From assembly GCF_004785685.1 (NCBI RefSeq), contig NZ_SRPF01000004.1, positions 124,001-188,000 on the forward strand: a DNA stretch of 64,000 nt, written 5' to 3'. The stretch is from Marinobacter confluentis. Lineage in GTDB: Bacteria; Pseudomonadota; Gammaproteobacteria; Pseudomonadales; Oleiphilaceae. The translations under genes were made by a program, and so were the position numbers. Below are positions 16,893 through 25,714 of this stretch, piece by piece (positions within the stretch are counted from its first letter, which is position 1; every line of letters starts with the position of its first letter). Under the pieces are notes generated by a model. It saw only the letters and a program-made list of their open reading frames with translations. It was not told the origin of the DNA and searched no databases.

Positions 16893-18273
16893 ACTGTTCC
16901 CTATATTTGCGTACGATCTTAAGGGCAACCACGTTAAGCAGCAGCGTGACGATAAACAGCAGCATGCCCAGGGCAAATGCGGACAGCGTCTTGGCGCTGT
17001 CAAACTCCTGGTCGCCTACCAGCAGTGTCGCGATCTGCACGGTCACGGTGGTCACCGACTCCAGGGGGTTGGCAGTCAGGTTAGCGGCCAGGCCGGCGGC
17101 CATTACCACAATCATGGTTTCACCGATAGCGCGGGACGCCGCCAGCAGAATGCCGCCGATAATGCCCGGCAGGGCCGCCGGGAAGATCACCTTTTTCATG
17201 GTTTCCGACTGGGTGGCGCCGAGCGCCAGAGAGCCATCCCTCATGTTCTGGGGAACGGCATTGATCACATCGTCAGACAGTGAAGAGACAAACGGCACGA
17301 TCATGATCCCCATCACCAGCCCTGCGGCCAGCGCACTCTGGGAAGACGCTTCAAGGCCCACCATTTCGGCGAGGTCACGGATAAACGGCGCAACGGTCAA
17401 AGCCGCGAAGAAACCGTAAACCACCGTGGGAATGCCTGCCAGAAGCTCAAGTATCGGCTTGATGGTCGAACGCATGCGCTTGCTGGCATATTCGGAGAGA
17501 TAGATCGCCGACAGCAGGCCCACGGGCACGGCAACCAGCAATGCTATGGCGGAAATCAGGAGCGTACCGGTAAACAGCGGAATGACACCGAAAGCCCCCT
17601 CAGAGCCCACCTGATCGGCGCGCAGGGCCGTTTGTGGGCTCCAGCTGGTACTGAACAGGAATTCGGTAATCGGCACCCGGTCGAAGAATCGCAGGGTTTC
17701 CAGAATCACCGAGAAAACAATGCCCGCCGTGGTTAAAACCGCCAGGGCGGCACACACAAAGAAAATCCGCCGCAGGGTGGTTTCCACATTCTTCCGGGCG
17801 TTAATGTGGGGCGCAACACGGGTCCACGCAAAAGTGGCGCCCAGTACGGCGATCAGCACAACCAGAATTGCCTTGAAATTCTCGCTTCGGCTTTCGGTCG
17901 TCTCAAGCAGGGAGGCGGCACCAGCAATATGATCCGGCACAAAATCGGGGTTCAGGTTTCCCGCCGCGACGTTGCTGATCTGGGAAAGAATCAGGCTGGC
18001 CTGCCCCGGGGAGTCCGGCCAGGTATCCTGAGGCAGGGACGCAATCACAATACTCTGGATAACCTTGCCTTCAAATCCGGACCAAACGGCCAGCACGATC
18101 AACGCGGGAATCGCACACCAAAGCGCTGCGCGGGCCGCGTAATAAAAAGGTAGAGCCTTGAGATTCCGGATACCGCCAAGGGGCGCTGCCACAGCCCGGG
18201 ATCGCATATAGGCGAGGCCATAGGCAACCAGGGTGAGAACCAGAACCAGTGGCAGAAGATTGGCCGTCTGCAT
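16885..18273 (-). CDS. pstC: Phosphate ABC transporter permease PstC
   Basis: This partner permease of PstA has 462 residues, the long form compared with E. coli (319). An N-terminal pair of membrane segments and a long periplasmic insertion (about residues 70-150) precede the permease domain. The permease EAA-type loop is NAVPQNMRDGSLALGATQSE (about 338-357). Its stop overlaps the start of pstA by eight bases, indicating translational coupling. A hairpin terminator-like element (18362-18386) separates it from pstS, so expression of the membrane part is probably lower than that of the binding protein. Confidence 0.94.
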   Translation of the reverse strand: MQTANLLPLVLVLTLVAYGLAYMRSRAVAAPLGGIRNLKALPFYYAARAALWCAIPALIVLAVWSGFEGKVIQSIVIASLPQDTWPDSPGQASLILSQISNVAAGNLNPDFVPDHIAGAASLLETTESRSENFKAILVVLIAVLGATFAWTRVAPHINARKNVETTLRRIFFVCAALAVLTTAGIVFSVILETLRFFDRVPITEFLFSTSWSPQTALRADQVGSEGAFGVIPLFTGTLLISAIALLVAVPVGLLSAIYLSEYASKRMRSTIKPILELLAGIPTVVYGFFAALTVAPFIRDLAEMVGLEASSQSALAAGLVMGIMIVPFVSSLSDDVINAVPQNMRDGSLALGATQSETMKKVIFPAALPGIIGGILLAASRAIGETMIVVMAAGLAANLTANPLESVTTVTVQIATLLVGDQEFDSAKTLSAFALGMLLFIVTLLLNVVALKIVRKYREQYD

Positions 18274-18361
18274 AAAAGTCTCTGTTTTGATGGCTTTGAT
18301 GAAACTGTGCGTCTATTTTGCCAGCTTGGCGCGCAAAAATATTCATGCGACTGCAATAAAG

Positions 18362-18386
18362 AAGCGCGAGCCTTCTGGCCCGCGCT
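18362..18386 (-). terminator. Attenuating hairpin between pstS and pstC
   Basis: On the minus strand the arms AGCGCGgGCC and GGCtCGCGCT (one mismatch) with loop AGAA are followed by TCTTTATT. The element lies 36 bases after the pstS stop and probably ends most pstS transcripts while letting some continue into pstC. Confidence 0.65.
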
Positions 18387-18421
18387 CCTGTTTCGTCATC
18401 CATGACGTTCCTGACCGGAGA

Positions 18422-19471
18422 TTAAAGCTCGTTACCAGTCATCGGTTCCAGGTCCTTGACACGCTTGGCCACCTGCATGCGCTGGTTGCGCGGCAGCGGG
18501 ATCAGGCCTACGTCCGCCAGGTAACCGTTGTCACCCCAGGTGCCTTCGCTGGTGAACTCGGCCACGTATTCCTGGATGCCCGGTACAACACCTACGTGGG
18601 CGTGCTTGATGTAAAACCACAGTGAGCGGGCCACTGGATACTTGTCGCTGGAGATGTTCTCCGGAGTCGGCTCAACGCCGTTTACGGTAGCTGCCTGGAT
18701 CTGGCCGCTGTTTTCCATCAGGAAGCTGTAACCGAAGATACCCAGAGTTTCCGGATCCTGGGCAAGACGCTGAACGATCAGGTTGTCGTTTTCACCAGCT
18801 TCAACAAAGGGACCGTCTTCGCGCATGCTGTGGCATACGGTTTCAAACTGATCTTCGTCCATATTTGCAATCATTTCGAACTGCTTGCAACCGCCTTCCA
18901 TTGCCAGTTCAACAAAGGCGTCACGGGTGCCGGAAGTCGGGGGCGGGCCCATTACGCTGATTTCAAAATCTGGCAGGCTGGAATCGATGTCGCTCCAGTT
19001 CATGTAAGGGTTGGCAACCAGCTCGTTGCCGCCGTCAGGGTTGGGAACTTCCTTGGCCAGGGCCAGGAATACCTGCTCGAGGGTCAGGTCCAGCTTTTCC
19101 GCATCCTTGGAGTTGGCCATAACGATACCGTCAGCGCCGATGCGTACTTCCGTAATACCTTCAACGCCATTGGACTGGCAAAGCTCAAACTCGCTGGGCT
19201 TCATACGGCGCGAAGCGTTGGTGATGTCAGGGTGCTGGGTACCAACACCTTCACAGAACAGCTTCAGCCCGCCGCCGGAACCGGTAGATTCAAGCTTCGG
19301 GGTCGGAAAATCAGTGTTACGGCCAAAACGCTCGGCCACAACCGTCGCAAAAGGATAGACAGTAGAGGAACCGACAATATTGATGGTGTCGCGAGCCATG
19401 GCCGGTGTAGACACAGCAGCAATGCTGCCGGCCAGTGCCACGGTAGTGAGGGCTGTTTTAAGTCTGATCAC
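18422..19471 (-). CDS. pstS: Periplasmic phosphate-binding protein PstS
   Basis: This 349-residue protein has a signal peptide (MIRLKTALTTVALAGS to about residue 26, cleavage after AMA). The PstS ligand motifs follow: GSSTVYPF (about 34-41), TGSGGGLK (about 63-70) and SGTRDAF in the middle. It captures phosphate in the periplasm for PstCAB. The family resemblance is to the marine SphX/PstS type, with a Cys pair in the middle region. A consensus Pho box lies 74 bases before its start. Confidence 0.96.
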   Translation of the reverse strand: MIRLKTALTTVALAGSIAAVSTPAMARDTINIVGSSTVYPFATVVAERFGRNTDFPTPKLESTGSGGGLKLFCEGVGTQHPDITNASRRMKPSEFELCQSNGVEGITEVRIGADGIVMANSKDAEKLDLTLEQVFLALAKEVPNPDGGNELVANPYMNWSDIDSSLPDFEISVMGPPPTSGTRDAFVELAMEGGCKQFEMIANMDEDQFETVCHSMREDGPFVEAGENDNLIVQRLAQDPETLGIFGYSFLMENSGQIQAATVNGVEPTPENISSDKYPVARSLWFYIKHAHVGVVPGIQEYVAEFTSEGTWGDNGYLADVGLIPLPRNQRMQVAKRVKDLEPMTGNEL

Positions 19472-19544
19472 GTTGTATCTCCATTCGTCACTTTGACTTT
19501 AATGTCGGGTTGCTTCACCGATGAGCAAACAATAAAGGCGTTTT

Positions 19545-19562
19545 GTGACAGCTTTGTGACAG
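19545..19562 (-). promoter_or_regulatory. PhoB box of the pst operon
   Basis: Minus strand CTGTCACAAAGCTGTCAC is two CTGTCAC/CTGTCAC repeats separated by four bases, an almost perfect match to the PhoB box. A -10-like TTTATT (19531-19536) follows at the spacing expected when PhoB replaces the -35 contact. It controls pstS and the genes after it. Confidence 0.92.
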
Positions 19563-19665
19563 CCCCTGAAATATACAACAGGTCAGCGAATTTTTCTTGC
19601 AGACGTCCGGAAGGGCGCTACCATGCGAGGACTAAAAACAATTCCAGAGCCACAAGGCAGTGCCC

Positions 19666-20064
19666 ATGACAGCCCTTAATGATGACAACCCCGCGCCTCG
19701 CGGTGAACTGATTACCCAGATTGTTCCCCTGCCCTCAGACACCAACCCAAATGGCGACGTATTCGCCGGCTGGCTGGTTCGCCAGATGGATATTGCCGCC
19801 GCGACCCTGGCGGGACGGATATCCCAGGGCCGTAATGCCACCGTAGCCATGGACCGGATGGAGTTCCTGTCTCCTTTAAGAGTGGGCTCACAGGTAGGCT
19901 GCTACGGAGAGTTAAAAGAGGTCGGTCGCAGCTCGATGAAAATCAATGTGGAGGTCTGGACCCTGGACCGCACCGCAAAGTCCCCCCGCAAAGTAACCGA
20001 GGGCCTCTTTATCTATGTAGCCATTGATGAACATGGCCGTATCCGCGAGGTACCTGATCAGTAG
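19666..20064 (+). CDS. Acyl-CoA thioesterase (YciA-like hotdog fold)
   Basis: This 132-residue hotdog-fold protein has the acyl-CoA thioesterase pattern PSDTNPNGDVFAGWLVRQMD (about residues 21-40), with the catalytic Asp in NGDVFAGW, as in YciA. These enzymes hydrolyse a wide range of acyl-CoAs in the cytosol. I choose ATG 19666, which has AAGG eight bases upstream; GTG 19660 is in frame but only two bases from that site. It is divergent from pstS and just upstream of the Pho box at 20084, but has no obvious phosphorus role. Confidence 0.87.
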   Translation: MTALNDDNPAPRGELITQIVPLPSDTNPNGDVFAGWLVRQMDIAAATLAGRISQGRNATVAMDRMEFLSPLRVGSQVGCYGELKEVGRSSMKINVEVWTLDRTAKSPRKVTEGLFIYVAIDEHGRIREVPDQ

Positions 20065-20083
20065 CAGGTTCCGGGCGGAGACG

Positions 20084-20101
20084 CTGTCATAAAACCGTCA
20101 T
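20084..20101 (+). promoter_or_regulatory. PhoB box of the phosphonate-type transporter operon
   Basis: CTGTCATAAAACCGTCAT matches the two-repeat PhoB box (CTGTCAT, then CCGTCAT with one change). It lies 55 bases before the phnD start and beyond the thioesterase stop. The -10 is uncertain: TCTTAC at 20109-20114 has the right distance, and TTGTAT at 20123-20128 is a better hexamer but further away. Confidence 0.88.
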
Positions 20102-20155
20102 CGGATGGTCTTACGGTCGGGGTTGTATCTTCCCCGAACCGGATGGAGTCCGACG

Positions 20156-21106
20156 ATGAACATGAACAAGCTTTCCGTACTTGCCTGCGCCGTCATGCTG
20201 GCACCTGTTTCAGCTCAAGCCTTCAGTCTCGATGACCGTTACCAGGATAAAGACGGCGACCTGATTGCTGATATTCCTGAAGATTCCGCCCAGCTGACAG
20301 ATCCTTCTACCCTGATCTTCGCCTATACCCCCGTTGAAGACCCGGCGGTTTACCGGGAGGTCTGGTCAGAGTTCCTGGCCCACCTGTCAGATGCCACCGG
20401 CAAGAAAGTCCAGTTCTTCCCGGTGCAGTCCAACGCCGCCCAGATTGAAGCCATGCGCGCCGGGCGCCTGCACATTGCCGGGTTCAACACCGGGTCCAAC
20501 CCACTGGCGGTTGCCTGCGCAGGCCTGCGCCCGTTTGCCATGATGGCGGCGGCCGATGGTTCCTTCGGCTATGAAATGGAAATCATCACCCACCCGGACT
20601 CTGGCATTGAAGAGGTTGAGGATATCCGCGGCGGTGAACTGGCGTTTACCTCCCAAACCTCGAACTCTGGTTTCAAGGCCCCGTCTGCCATTCTGAAAGC
20701 CGATTACGGCATGATCCCCGGTGAAGACTTCGAACCGGTCTTCTCTGGCAAGCATGACAACTCCATTCTGGGTGTTGCCAACCAGGACTACCCTGCTGCC
20801 GCCATCGCCAACTCGGTGCTTGCCCGCATGCTGGACCGTGATGTGGTGAGCCAGGACCAGATCGAAACCATCTACACATCACAGACGTTCCCGACCACCG
20901 CTTATGGCCTGGCGCACAATCTGAAACCTGAGCTACAGGAAGATATCCAGGAGGCCTTCTTCTCATTTGACTGGGAAGGCACGGCCCTGGAAGAAGAGTT
21001 CTCCAAGTCTGGCGAGGCCCAGTTCATTCCCATTACCTTCAAGGAGCACTGGGAAGTGATTCGCAAGATCGACGCGGCCAACGGCGTTGCCTATAACTGC
21101 CAGTAG
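20156..21106 (+). CDS. phnD: Phosphonate/phosphite-type ABC transporter substrate-binding protein (PhnD-like)
   Basis: This 316-residue periplasmic protein has a signal peptide (residues 1-21, ending AQA) and a PhnD domain. Recognisable features are LIFAYTPVEDP where PhnD begins and the ligand-loop stretches AGFNTGSNPLA and FTSQTSNSGFKAPS. The Ser/Thr-rich loop is the type that holds the phosphonate group. The start ATG 20156 has GGAG seven bases upstream; an earlier in-frame codon at 20105 would precede the signal peptide with 17 extra residues and overlap the promoter. Whether the ligand is a phosphonate, phosphite or a phosphate ester cannot be told; no C-P lyase genes are in the window. 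Confidence 0.9.
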   Translation: MNMNKLSVLACAVMLAPVSAQAFSLDDRYQDKDGDLIADIPEDSAQLTDPSTLIFAYTPVEDPAVYREVWSEFLAHLSDATGKKVQFFPVQSNAAQIEAMRAGRLHIAGFNTGSNPLAVACAGLRPFAMMAAADGSFGYEMEIITHPDSGIEEVEDIRGGELAFTSQTSNSGFKAPSAILKADYGMIPGEDFEPVFSGKHDNSILGVANQDYPAAAIANSVLARMLDRDVVSQDQIETIYTSQTFPTTAYGLAHNLKPELQEDIQEAFFSFDWEGTALEEEFSKSGEAQFIPITFKEHWEVIRKIDAANGVAYNCQ

Positions 21107-21115
21107 TGGTGACTC

Positions 21116-21937
21116 TTGAACGTATTAAAGCTGGATAAGCTGTCCAAAACCTACGCCACCGGCGACACCGCCCTGAACCAGGTCAGTTTCGAAGTACCTG
21201 CAGGCCAGGTACTCGGCCTGATCGGGCCCTCCGGGGCGGGAAAATCCACGTTGATTCGCTGCATCAACCGGCTGGTTGAGCCCACTGCGGGCTCTATCAC
21301 GCTGGGCGGGACGGATCTGGCGCAGCTCCAAGGCGCTGCCCTGCGCCGGGCCCGGCGGCGGATCGGCATGATTTTCCAGGAATACGCACTGGTTGAGCGC
21401 CTGACCGTGATGGAAAACGTGCTGTCGGGCCGTCTTGGCTATGTGTCGCTCTGGCGTTCTTTCCTGCGCCGCTATTCCCCAGACGATGTTTCCAAGGCGT
21501 TCTCGTTGCTGGAGCAGGTCGGCCTGTCCCAGCACTACAATAAACGGGCGGATGCCCTCTCCGGGGGCCAGCGCCAGCGAGTGGGCATTGCCCGGGCACT
21601 GGAGCAGGACCCGGAGCTGCTGCTGGTGGACGAACCCACCGCTTCGCTCGACCCCAAAACCTCCCGCCAGATCATGCGGCTGATTGGCGATGCCTGTCGG
21701 GAGCGGCACCTGCCCGCCATCATCAACATCCACGATGTGATGCTGGCACAGCAGTTCACCGACCGGATTATCGGCCTGCGCGCCGGCGAGGTTGTTTTTG
21801 ATGGCCCGCCGTCCGGACTGACCGATGAGGTGCTGACCCGTATCTACGGTGACGAGGACTGGACCCGGATGCGAGGCGAGGAAGCCGGGGCTGACGAACC
21901 CCGGACCCCAGCCGTGGACCTGGCAGAGGGAATCTAG
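21116..21937 (+). CDS. phnC: Phosphonate-type ABC transporter ATP-binding protein (PhnC-like)
   Basis: This 273-residue ABC ATPase has Walker [10 protein letters not shown], signature LSGGQRQR, Walker [13 protein letters not shown] and a switch His in NIHDVM, the last being typical of PhnC. It energises uptake of the PhnD ligand. The start is TTG 21116, since the domain begins immediately ([14 protein letters not shown]) and there is no upstream ATG; GGTGA lies just before it. It is nine bases after phnD and one base before the first permease, so it is a single operon. Confidence 0.93.
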   Translation: MNVLKLDKLSKTYATGDTALNQVSFEVPAGQVLGLIGPSGAGKSTLIRCINRLVEPTAGSITLGGTDLAQLQGAALRRARRRIGMIFQEYALVERLTVMENVLSGRLGYVSLWRSFLRRYSPDDVSKAFSLLEQVGLSQHYNKRADALSGGQRQRVGIARALEQDPELLLVDEPTASLDPKTSRQIMRLIGDACRERHLPAIINIHDVMLAQQFTDRIIGLRAGEVVFDGPPSGLTDEVLTRIYGDEDWTRMRGEEAGADEPRTPAVDLAEGI

Positions 21938-22747
21938 ATGGACCAACCCTCTGTTCACCCCGTGACCTGGAAACGCCCGCCGGTTCTGTTCACCCACACC
22001 GGATGGCGACGGGCAATCTATGCCGGCGCCCTTATCTATCTGGTTCTTGCGATGCAGAGCATCGAGGTGGACTGGCAACGGGTCTATCTGGGCCTGGATC
22101 GCGGCTGGAAATTCGTGGAAGGCTTCCTGACCCCGGACTTTACCACTCGCTGGCGGGACATCAGCGAGGGGCTGATTGAGAGCCTGACCATGACGGTAAC
22201 GTCCACGGTCGCGGGCATCCTGGTGTCTGTGCCAATTGGCATTGGGGCCGCCCGCAACCTTGCCCCGGCACCGGTCTACCTGTTCTGCCGCGGCATCATT
22301 ACCCTGTCCCGCTCGTTTCAGGAAGTCATTATCGCCATCCTGCTGGTGGCCATGTTCGGTTTCGGGCCTTTTGCCGGCTTCCTGACACTGGCCTTCGCCA
22401 GTATCGGTTTTCTGTCAAAGCTGCTGGCGGAAGATATCGAGGCCTGTGACCGCAGCCAGATCGAGGCGATACGCGCCACCGGCGCCAGCTGGTGGCAAGT
22501 GGTCAACTACGCCGTCCAGCCCCAGGTGATGCCGCGGCTGGTGGGCCTTTCGCTGTATCGGCTGGACATCAATTTCCGGGAATCGGCGGTCATTGGTATC
22601 GTCGGCGCCGGAGGTATAGGTGCGACCCTGAACACGGCCATTGACCGCTATGAATACGACTCGGCAGGCGCGATTCTGATCATCATCATCGCCATCGTAC
22701 TGGTCGTGGAATACTCCTCTTCCTACATCCGCAGGTGGGTACAGTGA
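21938..22747 (+). CDS. phnE: Phosphonate-type ABC transporter permease (PhnE, first copy)
   Basis: This 269-residue permease has about six membrane helices and the cytoplasmic EAA loop AIRATGASWWQVVNYAVQPQ (about residues 178-197) that docks on PhnC. The C-terminal half carries NFRESAVIGIVGAGGIG, highly typical of PhnE. AGAGGGAA precedes the ATG. It forms a heterodimer, most likely, with the second permease that follows with a four-base overlap. Confidence 0.93.
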   Translation: MDQPSVHPVTWKRPPVLFTHTGWRRAIYAGALIYLVLAMQSIEVDWQRVYLGLDRGWKFVEGFLTPDFTTRWRDISEGLIESLTMTVTSTVAGILVSVPIGIGAARNLAPAPVYLFCRGIITLSRSFQEVIIAILLVAMFGFGPFAGFLTLAFASIGFLSKLLAEDIEACDRSQIEAIRATGASWWQVVNYAVQPQVMPRLVGLSLYRLDINFRESAVIGIVGAGGIGATLNTAIDRYEYDSAGAILIIIIAIVLVVEYSSSYIRRWVQ

Positions 22748-23553
22748 CCACCAACGCTCCCACACCCGTCTGGCATTACCGCACCCGCAAACAGACCCTT
22801 CTGGGCTGGCTGGGCTGGTTCTCGCTCGTCGCACTGACGGTCTTCTGCTGGCAGTTGATGAACGAGAACACCATCTGGGCCTTTGTCAGCGATGCGCCGG
22901 AACAGGCGGCGGACATTGGCGGGCGCATGTTTCCGCCGGCCTGGAGTTACATCGATCAGCTCTGGGAACCGCTGTGGGACACCATCAACATCGCCACCCT
23001 GGGCACCCTGATCGGCGTCGCGGTTGCGGTACCCGTGGCGTTTCTGGCGGCCAATAACACCACCCCAAGCCGGCGCTTCGTCCGCCCACTGGCGCTGCTG
23101 TTAATCGTCACCTCACGTTCCATCAATTCTTTGATCTGGGCCTTGCTGCTGGTTGCAGTGATCGGCCCCGGGCTGCTGGCAGGGGTGATTGCGATCGGCC
23201 TGCGCTCCATCGGTTTTATTGCCAAACTGCTTTATGAGGCGATTGAAGAGATCGACTTCAATCAGGTAGAGGCCGTGCGCGCGACGGGTGCCAGCGGGGC
23301 CCAGGTGATCGACTACGCCATAGTGCCGCAGATACTGCCGGCCTTCTGGGGCATCAGTGTGTTCCGCTGGGATATCAACATCCGCGAATCCACCATTCTT
23401 GGTCTGGTGGGCGCCGGCGGCCTGGGGATTCAGCTCAGCGCGTCACTGGCGACCCTGGCCTGGAATCAGGTGGCAATGATCTTTGTGGTGATTCTGGGCA
23501 CGGTCATTGTTTCCGAGTGGGTATCGGCGCGGGTCCGTCAGGCGGTAATCTGA
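22744..23553 (+). CDS. phnE: Phosphonate-type ABC transporter permease (PhnE, second copy)
   Basis: This is the second permease, 269 residues, with EAA loop AVRATGASGAQVIDYAIVPQ and the C-terminal motif NIRESTILGLVGAGGLG. I place the start at GTG 22744, which overlaps the previous stop as GTGA and has AGGTGG upstream; an in-frame GTG at 22735 is less well placed. The two copies are clearly related but not recent duplicates, which suggests an ancient heterodimeric pair as in other PhnCDEE transporters. Confidence 0.92.
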   Translation: MTTNAPTPVWHYRTRKQTLLGWLGWFSLVALTVFCWQLMNENTIWAFVSDAPEQAADIGGRMFPPAWSYIDQLWEPLWDTINIATLGTLIGVAVAVPVAFLAANNTTPSRRFVRPLALLLIVTSRSINSLIWALLLVAVIGPGLLAGVIAIGLRSIGFIAKLLYEAIEEIDFNQVEAVRATGASGAQVIDYAIVPQILPAFWGISVFRWDINIRESTILGLVGAGGLGIQLSASLATLAWNQVAMIFVVILGTVIVSEWVSARVRQAVI

Positions 23554-23557
23554 CAGG

Positions 23558-24502
23558 ATGAAAGACACCCACCCCACCTGTTTTGACGGTCTCACGCCAA
23601 CGCCCACCTGGGCGTTTGAGCAGTACCAGCGCCTGCAATACCAGTTGCCATACGCCGAACCCAACCAGAATTCGCCTCAGCGAATAGAGTCCCTGGAACC
23701 CCTGACGTCGCAATTCGACGCGTTTGTATTTGACGCCTTTGGGGTATTGAATGCCGGCGCCGACGTTATTGTCGGGGCGCCCGAGCGACTTGCGTCTTTG
23801 CAGGCGAACGGCAAGCCGGTGCTGGTGCTGTCCAATGCGGCCACCGTCAGCCAGAAGAGCCTGACTGAAAAGTACCAGGAAATGGGCTTTGATCTGATCG
23901 AAGATCAGATCATCTCCAGCCGATGGCTGCTTGAGGATCATCTGGCCGGCAAACCGTCACCGGGTATTTGGGGCGTCATTGCCCCACCCCACTCTGGCAG
24001 CCAGTCCCTGCCTGGTATTGACCAGAAACCGGTAAGGCCGGGCATCAGCGACGAGGATCTGGATGCGTTTGATGGTTTTATCTTCATGAGCAGTGAAGAC
24101 TGGACCGAAACCCTGCAGACACAGCTCACCGCGAGCCTCTGCCGCCGGCCACGGCCGCTGAGGGTGGCCAACCCGGACCTGGTAGCACCAAGGGGCGACA
24201 GCCTGACGCTGGAACCGGGTTACTTTGCTCACCAACTCCGCAGGTCGGCCCCGGTCCATCCAGAATTTTTCGGCAAACCCTACAGCTTGGCCTTTGACGC
24301 CGCACTTGGCCGGCTTGGCAATCCGCCCCCGCATCGTGTGCTGATGATCGGGGATACGCTACACACCGACATTCTCGGCGGCCGCGCCTCCGGCATGGCC
24401 ACGCTTCTGATCTGCAACCACGGCTCACTGAAGGGAATGGACATCGACAGCTGCATCCGGCAATCTGGAATTTCACCAGATTTTATCGCCCCCTCGATCT
24501 GA
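23558..24502 (+). CDS. HAD-superfamily hydrolase with non-canonical motif I, in the phn operon
   Basis: This 314-residue protein of the HAD superfamily looks like the class with a large cap inserted between motifs II and III (NagD-like). Motif I is VFDAFGVLN with nucleophile Asp59. Motif II is VLSNAAT with the conserved Ser, motif III supplies Lys in FFGKPYS, and motif IV is MIGDTLHTD. The residue two after the nucleophile is Phe61, not the Asp that phosphatases use as general acid. Dehalogenases have Tyr there and phosphonatase (PhnX) has Ala. It starts five bases after the second permease, so it is in the Pho-controlled operon. It may process the imported phosphorus compound. The reaction is unknown. 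Confidence 0.75.
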   Translation: MKDTHPTCFDGLTPTPTWAFEQYQRLQYQLPYAEPNQNSPQRIESLEPLTSQFDAFVFDAFGVLNAGADVIVGAPERLASLQANGKPVLVLSNAATVSQKSLTEKYQEMGFDLIEDQIISSRWLLEDHLAGKPSPGIWGVIAPPHSGSQSLPGIDQKPVRPGISDEDLDAFDGFIFMSSEDWTETLQTQLTASLCRRPRPLRVANPDLVAPRGDSLTLEPGYFAHQLRRSAPVHPEFFGKPYSLAFDAALGRLGNPPPHRVLMIGDTLHTDILGGRASGMATLLICNHGSLKGMDIDSCIRQSGISPDFIAPSI

Positions 24503-24525
24503 ATCACCAGCGGAGACTGGCAAAC

Positions 24526-24975
24526 ATGGCTGTCGCTGACTCACTCGAACTACTCAACGCGACACTCATCAACGCATCGATCGTGATTGTGGTGGTTCTG
24601 ATCCATAACGAAGCATTGCTTCGCCTGAGCCATCAGCTATCTGGAATGCACCAGAGTCACCATTTTCGGCTGGTTACCGGTGTGTTGGGCATCCTGGCGA
24701 TCCATACCCTGCAGGTCTGGATTTTCGCCCTTGCCTTTTACTTCATGCACCATTCAGAGGCCTGGGGGGAACTGTCCGGAAATTTCGGCGGCACCATGCT
24801 GGACTGTGTCTATTTCTCGTTCACCACCTTCACCACCCTGGGCTACGGCGATATCGAGGCTACCGGCGTACTTCGTTTCCTGACCGGCATTGAAGCCCTG
24901 ACCGGCCTGGTGCTGATTACCTGGAGCGCCTCCTTCCTGTTTGTTGAAATGCAGCGTTATTGGCCTAGCCGCTGA
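24526..24975 (+). CDS. Two-pore-helix-type potassium channel protein (Ion_trans_2)
   Basis: This 149-residue membrane protein has four hydrophobic segments and a potassium-selectivity-filter sequence TTLGYGD (about residues 103-109), preceded by the pore helix YFSFTTFT. It lacks a cytoplasmic RCK or cyclic-nucleotide domain. Such small ion-channel-domain proteins probably tetramerise; gating signals are unknown. It follows the HAD gene after 23 bases and could be read from the phn operon, but no functional tie is evident. Confidence 0.8.
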   Translation: MAVADSLELLNATLINASIVIVVVLIHNEALLRLSHQLSGMHQSHHFRLVTGVLGILAIHTLQVWIFALAFYFMHHSEAWGELSGNFGGTMLDCVYFSFTTFTTLGYGDIEATGVLRFLTGIEALTGLVLITWSASFLFVEMQRYWPSR

Positions 24976-24987
24976 GCCTGCCCAAAG

Positions 24988-25647
24988 CTAACGGTAGCGC
25001 CTCTGGTCCAATGTGGTCAGTCGATCCGGGTGAAACACCATCAGGCCGGTTACGAAAGCACCGTTGGCAAATCCCTCGGGAACCATGAACAGCGGCAGGT
25101 AGCGCAGATATTCATGGATCAGCTCGCCAAAGGTATAGACACCGCTGGCCCAGAGCATCAGGCACATAACCGTGCCGGCGGCGGCCACCGAAATACCGGC
25201 GCCAAAAAAGCCGCAAAAGAAGATATAGGCAAAGAAACTGCGGAAGTCCTTACCGCGCTCCCACAGCATGATCCAGTGGCTGACCAGCGCCGGAACCATC
25301 ACGGTAATCAAACCGTTGGCGGCAAACATCATCAGGGGCTCGCGCCCGGTAATCACCGTGATCACCAGGGCCAGAAGGCCCGCCAGAACCGCCAGCCCCC
25401 ACCCCAGCATCAACGTCACGACTGTGATACCAAAAATATGAATCGACAGGCCCGGAGACAGACCGGCCCGCAGGTGCCACAGAAATCCCAACACTACCGC
25501 AACGCCAAAAAATGTGTGTTGAAGCGTTTCGTCTTTCCGGAAGACTTTCCAGTCAATTGTCCGCCATGCCCGGGCCAGTACAGCCAGAAACAGCAGCAGC
25601 GTGATAATCCACTGGCTGGTGGATAACAGGTTTTCGGTCATGCCCAT
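24988..25647 (-). CDS. CbiM-like energy-coupling factor permease
   Basis: This 219-residue membrane protein has about six or seven hydrophobic segments, with His-rich patches (SIHIFGIT near residues 68-75; VSHWIML in the middle) and the end stretch VPEGFANGAFVTGLMVFHP. The pattern fits the CbiM/NikM-type substrate-capture subunit family that moves metal ions or vitamins with ATPase and T subunits. Those partners are absent here, so it is an orphan in this window. It converges on the ion channel with 12 bases between stops. The start at ATG 25647 is not well supported by a ribosome site; ATG 25641 is an alternative. Confidence 0.7.
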   Translation of the reverse strand: MGMTENLLSTSQWIITLLLFLAVLARAWRTIDWKVFRKDETLQHTFFGVAVVLGFLWHLRAGLSPGLSIHIFGITVVTLMLGWGLAVLAGLLALVITVITGREPLMMFAANGLITVMVPALVSHWIMLWERGKDFRSFFAYIFFCGFFGAGISVAAAGTVMCLMLWASGVYTFGELIHEYLRYLPLFMVPEGFANGAFVTGLMVFHPDRLTTLDQRRYR

Positions 25648-25714
25648 AAATCAGGAACCGCGTGAATGTGCCGATTTTACGGAGACAATTGCAAACGGGA
25701 TGGAAAAAGCGCAG

